A DNA stretch of 5,034 bases from an uncultured Candidatus Saccharibacteria bacterium. GTDB lineage: Bacteria; Patescibacteria; Saccharimonadia; Saccharimonadales; UBA6022. The DNA lies in assembly GCA_946479665.1 (NCBI GenBank), contig CAMLGO010000068.1:1-5034 (forward strand). The letters are read 5' to 3'. Position 1 is the stretch's first letter, and each line of letters starts with the position of its first letter. The notes under the pieces were generated by a model that saw only the letters and a list, made by a program, of their open reading frames with translations, was not told where the DNA came from and searched no databases. Shown here piece by piece: positions 1 through 4,790 of the stretch. The translations under genes and the position numbers were made by a program.

Positions 1-195
1 TCTAAAAAGAGATTCTTCTTAGCGCTTAGTTGTTCGCTATGACGTTGCGTTCACGTTGGGGTCTAATAACCTAGGCGTTCTTCCCAAAACTTCGCGGATG
101 ATAGCCGCTCATCTACATTATTGCAGAGTGTCTCTAGTGGTTATTCTACACGTTTTCGAGCTTCAATGGAAGCTATTCTTTTTATAGCTTCCGCG
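1..195. other. Left-edge intergenic region with inverted repeats; no convincing gene
   Basis: No open frame of useful length with a start codon and ribosome binding site is visible on either strand. The region contains several inverted repeats: 2-10 with 14-22, 20-24 with 35-39, 94-97 with 105-108, 159-164 with 169-174, and 168-176 with 184-192. Read on the minus strand, it follows the VKOR gene, so it would form the 3' end of that transcript or the spacer before a gene beyond the window. One minus frame gives short peptide-like stretches broken by stops (about 218-62), which could be chance or decayed coding sequence. I looked for tmRNA, RNase P RNA and tRNA hallmarks and did not see them. 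Confidence 0.5.
168..192 (-). other. Perfect 9-bp inverted repeat just after the VKOR stop codon
   Basis: GGAAGCTAT (168-176) and ATAGCTTCC (184-192) are perfect reverse complements around a 7-base loop. In the VKOR transcript the hairpin begins three bases after the stop codon, a position typical of a terminator or a 3'-end protecting structure. No uridine tract follows on the minus strand, so it is not a standard intrinsic terminator. A second, overlapping hairpin is possible because AGCTTC recurs at 159-164 and can pair with GAAGCT at 169-174. The repeat is seen directly; its function is inferred. Confidence 0.45.
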
Positions 196-819
196 CTATG
201 CAAAAAGACCTTCGCCAAACTTCATAAATACAAGCGCAATCATCAGCACTACCCAGCTTGCCACAATCAGCTTATGATAGCCGGCACTGATAAAGCTTTG
301 GATTTTTTTATTCACCGCTGCAGAGAAACCGAAATTATTTTCACGCAGGTTATAGTGCGTTATTGTAGCTAACAGCATCGTCACGGTAAAGGTGACGATC
401 AAGCACCATGGACATAAGATCTCAATGACATACACACTGTTAAAGAAGAGCCAGTAAGCGAATATGGCACCTAGGAAATAGCCAATATTTGCACCGATAT
501 AGAACCAGCGCGGCAATGTAGCGCGACTAAGCCCGAGGAGTGCTACGCAAATGACAATCGGAAACGCCATAAGACCAATAAACATATTTGGAAAGCCAAA
601 CGCGCTTGCCTGCCAGGTTTTCATTACACCAGCACAATTAAGAACGAGATTGATTGAGCAAGATAAAATTGTATTCGGATTTTTTAGGAGATGAAATTCT
701 TCGACCGCCAACACAAAGCTGGCCGCAAGGCCGACGATACCAAACGCCAACATCGTTCCAAACACCCAGCGATTCGAGCGCTCTACGCGAGAATCTTTTT
801 TGAATAATTTACTGAACAT
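196..819 (-). CDS. VKOR family membrane thiol-disulfide oxidoreductase
   Basis: This 207-residue membrane protein is a homologue of vitamin K epoxide reductase. Bacterial members play the role of DsbB, re-oxidising a DsbA-like thiol oxidase outside the membrane and passing electrons to a quinone. The sequence shows the loop cysteine pair C54 and C62, the serine before a GFP motif (S72, then FGFPN at 74-78), and the CPWC active site at 136-139 at the start of a membrane helix. Five hydrophobic segments lie near 19-39, 76-98, 104-126, 138-154 and 183-199. A fifth helix often leads into a fused thioredoxin domain, but here the protein ends about eight residues after it, so the partner must be a separate protein. 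The start overlaps the upstream thioredoxin-like gene by 11 bases and has a Shine-Dalgarno site (828-832), which suggests translational coupling. It is the last gene of the minus-strand cluster. Family assignment is strong; the physiological partner is unknown. Confidence 0.9.
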   Translation of the reverse strand: MFSKLFKKDSRVERSNRWVFGTMLAFGIVGLAASFVLAVEEFHLLKNPNTILSCSINLVLNCAGVMKTWQASAFGFPNMFIGLMAFPIVICVALLGLSRATLPRWFYIGANIGYFLGAIFAYWLFFNSVYVIEILCPWCLIVTFTVTMLLATITHYNLRENNFGFSAAVNKKIQSFISAGYHKLIVASWVVLMIALVFMKFGEGLFA

Positions 820-1069
820 AATAACTTACCTCACTAATAGTCGGTAATGGTCTGCCCCGCCACAAATTCTGCAACATACCATCGTCACTCATTGCGACAA
901 TACTTGGATATTCAACAATATCGTATGTGCGGCAAAAGCTGGCGCCCTCTGGTGTATCCGGGTCGAGCGTCTCAAGTATGTGTCCGGTTTGGCGCTCAAA
1001 ATCGCGAAGATAATCGAGCACTTCCCTGGCATGATCACTTTCATTTTTATAGATGATGATAGCTTTCAT
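809..1069 (-). CDS. Small thioredoxin/glutaredoxin-fold protein lacking the CXXC active site
   Basis: This 86-residue soluble protein has the layout of a minimal thioredoxin fold. A first beta strand (residues 2-7, KAIIIY) is followed by a helix, a conserved-type segment ending in YPSI with the probable cis-proline at P55, then a short strand and a WRG turn near 70-72. In glutaredoxins and NrdH the CXXC follows the first strand; here that stretch reads NESDHA and has no cysteine. The only cysteine is C46, shortly before the cis-proline, which is not the catalytic position. There is no signal peptide, so it should be cytoplasmic. It sits between nrdR (11-base gap) and the VKOR gene (11-base overlap). 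The ATG is well supported by an AGGAGG site. It could be a binding, scaffold or adaptor protein rather than a redox enzyme. The fold call rests on pattern alone and the function is unknown. Confidence 0.7.
   Translation of the reverse strand: MKAIIIYKNESDHAREVLDYLRDFERQTGHILETLDPDTPEGASFCRTYDIVEYPSIVAMSDDGMLQNLWRGRPLPTISEVSYYVQ
828..832 (-). promoter_or_regulatory. Shine-Dalgarno site of the VKOR gene, inside the preceding gene
   Basis: GAGGT on the minus strand lies 8 bases before the VKOR ATG (817-819) and within the final codons of the thioredoxin-like gene. This supports the chosen ATG. It also means ribosomes finishing the upstream gene end right at the VKOR start. Confidence 0.7.
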
Positions 1070-1076
1070 GCCCGCC

Positions 1077-1082
1077 CCTCCT
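1077..1082 (-). promoter_or_regulatory. Strong Shine-Dalgarno site for the thioredoxin-like gene, overlapping the nrdR stop
   Basis: AGGAGG on the minus strand lies 7 bases before the ATG at 1067-1069. Its first two bases are shared with the TAG stop codon of nrdR (1081-1083). A ribosome terminating on nrdR would uncover or occupy this site, so translation of the two genes is probably coupled. Confidence 0.75.
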
Positions 1083-1530
1083 ATTTTTTACGTCGTTGTG
1101 CCAAAATGGCCTCGAACTCATCAAGTGTCTTGAATTCGTGATACACACTCGCGAAGCGAACATAGGCAACTTCGTTGCGAACCGCTAGTTCATCGAGCAC
1201 CTTGTCGCCAATTTGACGAGAGAAAATTTCACTTTCGCCAAGCTCGTACAATGCATTTTCAACATTGTCGATAATCTCCTCAACCTCAATTTCCGACGAG
1301 AAAAACTTACCGACAGATCGTTTGATGGCCGTAGCAAGCTTTTCACGATCAAATAGCTCGCGAGAGCCATCCTTCTTGATAACAGCAAGATTTGGCTTTT
1401 CGATACGTTCGTACGTCGTAAAGCGATGCTTGCCGTCAAGCGTCTCACGGCGGCGGCGAATTGTGATACCGTCGCCAACTTCGCGAGATTCGATAACACG
1501 AGTGTCACCAATTTTATACTGTCGGGCCAT
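1081..1530 (-). CDS. nrdR: NrdR-like transcriptional regulator, zinc-ribbon cysteines absent
   Basis: This 149-residue protein matches NrdR, the repressor of ribonucleotide reductase genes that senses ATP/dATP. Family features are the VIESR segment (12-16), the basic IRRRRE run (24-29) and RFTTYER (36-42). The ATP-cone follows from about residue 47 (VIKKDG at 50-55, FDREKL at 60-65) and the late motif VAYVRFASVY is at 121-130. Length is normal for the family. The odd point is the N-terminus. Canonical NrdR has a four-cysteine zinc ribbon (CPxC near residues 3-6 and CxxC near 31-34). Here the first pair falls in ARQYKI and the second is replaced by T30 and G33, and the whole protein has no cysteine. 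I chose the ATG at 1528-1530 because GGAGGT lies just before it; the in-frame GTG two codons earlier is inside that site. The gene starts 12 bases after ftsZ. It may still bind DNA with a metal-free domain, or act only through the ATP-cone. Confidence 0.88.
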   Translation of the reverse strand: MARQYKIGDTRVIESREVGDGITIRRRRETLDGKHRFTTYERIEKPNLAVIKKDGSRELFDREKLATAIKRSVGKFFSSEIEVEEIIDNVENALYELGESEIFSRQIGDKVLDELAVRNEVAYVRFASVYHEFKTLDEFEAILAQRRKK

Positions 1531-1534
1531 ACTC

Positions 1535-1540
1535 ACCTCC
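1535..1540 (-). promoter_or_regulatory. Shine-Dalgarno site that fixes the nrdR start at ATG 1530
   Basis: GGAGGT on the minus strand sits 4 bases before the ATG at 1528-1530, in the 12-base gap between the ftsZ stop and nrdR. The alternative in-frame GTG at 1534-1536 overlaps this site and would leave no ribosome binding sequence, so the 149-residue product is preferred over 151 residues. Confidence 0.8.
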
Positions 1541-1542
1541 GC

Positions 1543-2736
1543 TTATTCGTCAACGCTTTTATTCTTCTTGCGGCGGCGAAGGAAGGCAGGAGTATCAGAC
1601 TCATCCTCTTCTTCGGTAGGTGTATTCCAGATGTCGTGAGCGGTGTCTTCAGCGGCGAAAGCCTCAGCAGCGTCAGTATGATCGAGATCAAGATTAATCG
1701 CTGCAACAGCCTCGTCACGCACCTCTTCTTGGCGAGGAGCAACAGTGCCCTCAAGAGTTGTTGCCTGTTCATGGAAGTATGCGCTATCAAAACCAGTTGC
1801 GATAACAGTAATGATGAGCTCGTCTTCAAGGTCAGGCTTTAGAGTGGCACCAAAGATAATGTTGGCATCTGGTGAAACTGCGCTGGTGATGATTTCAGCA
1901 GCTTCCTGAATTTCGCTCATGCTCATGTCGTAACCACCGGTCACATTGAAGAGAACACCCTTCGCACCGTCGATCGACACTTCGATAAGCGGTGACTCAA
2001 TCGCCTGTTGCGCTGCCTGTGCGGCACGGTCATCGCCACTGGCGCGGCCAATACCCATGAGCGCCGAGCCGGCATTGCTCATGATTGCCTTTACGTCGGC
2101 AAAGTCGAGATTAATAAGACCATGTTCGGTGATAAGCTCAGAGATACCCTGAACACCCTGACGAAGCACGTCATCGGCGATCTTAAATGTCTCAAGTAGC
2201 GGCGTACGACGATCAATTGTCTGAAGAAGACGATCGTTTGGAATGGTGATAAGTGTGTCGACTTGGCGTCCAAGGCTATTGATCGCCCATTCGGCGTTTT
2301 GACGACGTTTTTCACCTTCGAAGCTAAATGGCTTCGTCGCGACACCAACGACCAAAATACCAAGGTCGCGAGCGATTTCGGCCACAACATGGCCAGCACC
2401 ACTGCCCGTACCGCCACCAGCACCGATTGTCACGAAGACCATATCAGCACCCTGAAGTGCGTCACGAATTTCGTCGCGTGATTCTTGGGCGGCTGCTTCA
2501 CCGGTAAGTGGATCGGCACCAGCACCCAAGCCGTTAGTGGTTGAGTGTCCGAGATGGATTTTTAGATCGGCTTTAGAATTATGTAGCGCCTGCGCATCGG
2601 TGTTCATTGCGATAAACTGCACACCAGCAAGACCGGCGTCTTTCATGCGGTTCACAGCAGAACCACCGGCACCGCCGACTCCTACTACTTTTATACTTGC
2701 AAATGTTTGTATGTCGCTTGGTTTAACTTCAGGCAT
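1543..2736 (-). CDS. ftsZ: Cell division protein FtsZ
   Basis: This 397-residue protein is the tubulin-like GTPase that polymerises into the Z ring at the division site. The N-terminal GTP-binding domain shows VGVGGAGG (18-25), NTDAQAL (45-51) and the tubulin signature GGGTGSG (107-113). The T7 synergy loop NLDFADV (209-215) carries D211 and D214, which complete the GTPase site of the next subunit. After the second domain (to about 316) comes an acidic, low-complexity linker (about 322-380). The C-terminal peptide DTPAFLRRR (381-389) matches the conserved tail that binds FtsA and other partners, followed by a basic end. No cysteine is present, as in many FtsZ proteins. It follows ftsA by 63 bases, a gap holding a likely promoter, and is followed 12 bases later by nrdR. 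A GGAG site 10 bases before the ATG supports the start. Confidence 0.98.
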   Translation of the reverse strand: MPEVKPSDIQTFASIKVVGVGGAGGSAVNRMKDAGLAGVQFIAMNTDAQALHNSKADLKIHLGHSTTNGLGAGADPLTGEAAAQESRDEIRDALQGADMVFVTIGAGGGTGSGAGHVVAEIARDLGILVVGVATKPFSFEGEKRRQNAEWAINSLGRQVDTLITIPNDRLLQTIDRRTPLLETFKIADDVLRQGVQGISELITEHGLINLDFADVKAIMSNAGSALMGIGRASGDDRAAQAAQQAIESPLIEVSIDGAKGVLFNVTGGYDMSMSEIQEAAEIITSAVSPDANIIFGATLKPDLEDELIITVIATGFDSAYFHEQATTLEGTVAPRQEEVRDEAVAAINLDLDHTDAAEAFAAEDTAHDIWNTPTEEEDESDTPAFLRRRKKNKSVDE

Positions 2737-2746
2737 GAATAGGTCT

Positions 2747-2752
2747 CTCCCC
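2747..2752 (-). promoter_or_regulatory. Shine-Dalgarno-like site of ftsZ
   Basis: GGGGAG on the minus strand, 10 bases before the ftsZ ATG at 2734-2736. The spacing is slightly long but acceptable. It shows that ftsZ uses a leadered mRNA, unlike its neighbour ftsA. Confidence 0.55.
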
Positions 2753-2771
2753 GATATTCGTATTCTTATCT

Positions 2772-2780
2772 AGTATAGCA
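2772..2780 (-). promoter_or_regulatory. Probable extended -10 promoter of ftsZ
   Basis: The ftsA-ftsZ gap contains TGCTATACT on the minus strand, an extended -10 element (TGn followed by TATACT, 5 of 6 to TATAAT). The first transcribed base would fall near 2765, giving a leader of about 29 bases that includes the ribosome binding site. No good -35 box is seen: TTTATT at 16 bases is the best and is weak, which fits an extended -10 promoter. This would let ftsZ, nrdR and the redox genes be transcribed without ftsA. Confidence 0.5.
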
Positions 2781-2799
2781 CTTTTTCTGAACAAATAAA

Positions 2800-4035
2800 T
2801 TACGCTTTAAATTTACCGAGGAACTGGGAGATAACGCCGCTTGCCTGCTTGATTGTTATCTTGTGCTGCCCCTTATCGGCTTTTGGCGTTTGTCCGCCAT
2901 TCTGTGAATCGATCAGCATCAAGCCGAGTGCCGTCGCAAATTGCGGCTCTTCGATATGATCCGCTACGCCACCATAACCAGATGCTTTGCCAACGCGAGC
3001 CGCAAGACCTAGCTTTTCTTTTGCATAGTCGGCAATACGCTTCATATTTGCCGTACCCCCAGTCAGAACAATACCGCTTGGCAACTGCCCCGCCTTACCG
3101 GCCTTTTTCAATTCACGCTGTACGGCATCAAAAATTTCTTCAAGCCGAGCTTCGACAATCTCGTCGATATCCTGGGAATTGAAGGTGTAGATTTCACTAT
3201 CGTGTTTAACATTAACACCCTCGCCGCTAGTACGCGCCACTGCGCTAGCGTGAGCCGTTTTCACTTTTTCGGCAATTGCCGGATCAGTCTTCAGCCCAAT
3301 CGCAAGATCATTAGTAATATTGATGCCACCAATAGGAACAACACCGACATACTGCAGGTCGCCCTCTTCAAATACGACAACGCTCGTCGTCGCGCCACCA
3401 AGGTCAATCACGGCAACACCATTTTCGAGTTGTTGCTCGTGTAGTACAGCCCTGGCGGCCGCCATAACAGCTGGCGTAATCACATGTGGTTCTACTTTTG
3501 CCATATCGGCCGACTTTTGCAGATTGGCAAGATGCGGACCAAGCGCCGAAACAACATTGGCGTTAATTTCCAGTCGAGTGCCGGTCATCCCAAATGGATC
3601 CTTTATGTTATCCTGACCATCCAGACGATAACTATGAGGCACCACATCAAGGATTTCACGGTTAGCAGGAATCTTTCCCATAGTGGCAACCTCTTCGATT
3701 CGAGACAAGTCATCGTGAGTAATCTCGTGATCAGCCGCGCCAACCGCGATCATACCGTCGGCCTTGGTACTAAGAATATGAGCACCGTTGATACTCATGG
3801 CCGCACCATCAACCTGGTAGCCACTCATGCGCTCAGCTTCGCCGAGTGCATCGTCAATGGCATGCGCAGGACCCGTAAGATGGGCAACAACCCCTTTTCG
3901 CATACCGCTATTTGGCGCTTGTCCCACGCCAACAATAGTCGGCGTGCCCGTAGCTGGATCAATATGTCCCACAACAGCGCGGACTGTAGTGGTACCAATA
4001 TCAATACCTACGGCGTATCGAGATGTTTCTTGCAT
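2800..4035 (-). CDS. ftsA: Cell division protein FtsA
   Basis: This 411-residue protein is the actin-fold ATPase that tethers FtsZ to the membrane and recruits the septal wall machinery. It shows the PHOSPHATE 1 motif GIDIGTTT (10-17, D12), PHOSPHATE 2 IDLGGATT (210-217, D211) and the adenosine motif VLTGGTANM (323-331). The FtsA-specific 1C (SHS2-like) domain fits about 85-165. The C-terminus (about 399-411, SGVISQFLGKFKA) is a short amphipathic helix with V401, I402, F405, L406 and F409 on one side, as expected for membrane targeting. Length is close to the usual 420 and no cysteine is present. It heads the minus-strand cluster and diverges from murI. There is no Shine-Dalgarno site, and a TATACT box lies only 7 bases before the ATG, so the mRNA is probably leaderless. 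Identity is secure. Confidence 0.97.
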   Translation of the reverse strand: MQETSRYAVGIDIGTTTVRAVVGHIDPATGTPTIVGVGQAPNSGMRKGVVAHLTGPAHAIDDALGEAERMSGYQVDGAAMSINGAHILSTKADGMIAVGAADHEITHDDLSRIEEVATMGKIPANREILDVVPHSYRLDGQDNIKDPFGMTGTRLEINANVVSALGPHLANLQKSADMAKVEPHVITPAVMAAARAVLHEQQLENGVAVIDLGGATTSVVVFEEGDLQYVGVVPIGGINITNDLAIGLKTDPAIAEKVKTAHASAVARTSGEGVNVKHDSEIYTFNSQDIDEIVEARLEEIFDAVQRELKKAGKAGQLPSGIVLTGGTANMKRIADYAKEKLGLAARVGKASGYGGVADHIEEPQFATALGLMLIDSQNGGQTPKADKGQHKITIKQASGVISQFLGKFKA

Positions 4036-4042
4036 GTTTTAA

Positions 4043-4069
4043 AGTATAACGCTTATGGCGGCATTTGAA
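4043..4069 (-). promoter_or_regulatory. Probable leaderless promoter of ftsA
   Basis: On the minus strand TATACT (4043-4048) is separated from the ftsA ATG (4033-4035) by only 7 bases, which places the first transcribed base at or next to the A of the start codon. TTCAAA (4064-4069) could be a -35 box (4 of 6) with a 15-base spacer, shorter than the usual 17. No ribosome binding sequence is present upstream of the ATG. The sequence is seen directly; leaderless expression is inferred. Confidence 0.55.
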
Positions 4070-4075
4070 TAGAGC

Positions 4076-4102
4076 TTCACACTACGCTCCCGGTGGTATA
4101 CT
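4076..4102 (+). promoter_or_regulatory. Probable leaderless promoter of murI
   Basis: An extended -10 element TGGTATACT (4094-4102) ends 6 bases before the murI ATG (4109-4111). TTCACA (4076-4081) matches 5 of 6 bases of a -35 box with a 15-base spacer. The predicted transcript would start at or next to the ATG. GGTGG (4092-4096) loosely resembles a ribosome binding site but is 12 bases away and overlaps the -10 element. The -35 regions of this promoter and the ftsA promoter lie 6 bases apart, so the two may compete or be controlled together. Confidence 0.55.
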
Positions 4103-4108
4103 AACAGC

Positions 4109-4753
4109 ATGAAACTTGGCGTATTCGATTCGGGCATTGGCGGAGAGACAGTTGCCGCCGCGCTTCAAGACACCTTTCCCACAGCAAACATCATTGTCGT
4201 TAACGACAAATCAAATGTCCCCTACGGCGACAAGTCGACAGATCAGGTCATCCATCTCACCGAAGCCGCCATCCAACCTCTCCTGTCGGCCTCATGTGAC
4301 GTCATTGTACTAGCTTGCAACACAGCGACGGCCGCAGCCATCGAAACACTCCGCAGTCGCTACCCTAGCCAAAAATTCATTGGCATTGAACCAATGATTA
4401 AAACCGCCGCGCAACTCACAAAATCAACTACCATCGGTGTCTGTGCTACACCGGCCACCCTCGCAAGCCAGCGGTACAAACAACTCGTAGAGACGTTCGG
4501 CGCCCATCTCAATATCATCGAACCGGACTGCAGCGAGTGGGCGTACCTGATAGAGAATAATCAACTCAACCGTTCACATGTAGAACAGACGATTACCGAG
4601 CTATGCAAACGCGGCGCTGATGTTATCGTACTTGGCTGCACTCACTATCATTGGATCAAGGATCTAATTGCCGAACTTGCCGCAGGCCATGCCGAGGTTA
4701 TCGAACCATCAGAAGCTATCGGTCGGCGCGTACAAGAACTCTTAAAAAGCTGA
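4109..4753 (+). CDS. murI: Glutamate racemase, short form
   Basis: This 214-residue cytoplasmic enzyme interconverts L- and D-glutamate, supplying D-glutamate for the peptidoglycan stem peptide. It shows FDSGIGG (6-12, with D7 and S8), PYGDKS (38-43), the first catalytic cysteine in ACNTATA (C70), ATPATL (113-118) and the second catalytic cysteine in LGCTHY (C177, with T178 and H179). The spacing between the two cysteines (107 residues) is near normal. It is clearly shorter than typical MurI (about 255-285): only 37 residues follow C177, ending after the VIEPSEAIGRRV helix, so the last strand and helix of the usual fold appear missing. The residue after THY is H181 where proline is common. 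The sequence ends in a clean TGA with no sign of a frameshift. Neither start nor leader has a good ribosome binding site. It diverges from ftsA. Other Asp/Glu racemase family members are possible but fit less well. Confidence 0.92.
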   Translation: MKLGVFDSGIGGETVAAALQDTFPTANIIVVNDKSNVPYGDKSTDQVIHLTEAAIQPLLSASCDVIVLACNTATAAAIETLRSRYPSQKFIGIEPMIKTAAQLTKSTTIGVCATPATLASQRYKQLVETFGAHLNIIEPDCSEWAYLIENNQLNRSHVEQTITELCKRGADVIVLGCTHYHWIKDLIAELAAGHAEVIEPSEAIGRRVQELLKS

Positions 4754-4790
4754 TCCAAGCCCAGTGGGTCACGAAGCATAAGAAAAAGCG

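Noticed and set aside
1..195. Possible tmRNA, RNase P RNA or tRNA
   Set aside because: I checked for the tmRNA tag-like reading and 3' T-loop, RNase P signature segments and a tRNA T-loop on both strands and found none.
121..372. Plus-strand open frame of 83 codons
   Set aside because: It lies mostly antisense to the VKOR gene, starts with a non-ATG codon, has no ribosome binding site and shows no recognisable protein character.
1534..1536. In-frame GTG as an alternative nrdR start
   Set aside because: The GTG is part of the GGAGGTGAG ribosome binding sequence, so it cannot itself be preceded by one. The ATG at 1530 fits better.
1265..1842. Plus-strand open frames opposite nrdR and the end of ftsZ
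   Set aside because: They are antisense shadows of well-supported genes, with serine- and arginine-rich translations typical of reverse reading.
3484..4068. Long plus-strand open frame (194 codons) opposite ftsA
   Set aside because: It is fully antisense to a clear ftsA gene, has no ribosome binding site or family motif, and would run into the ftsA promoter region.
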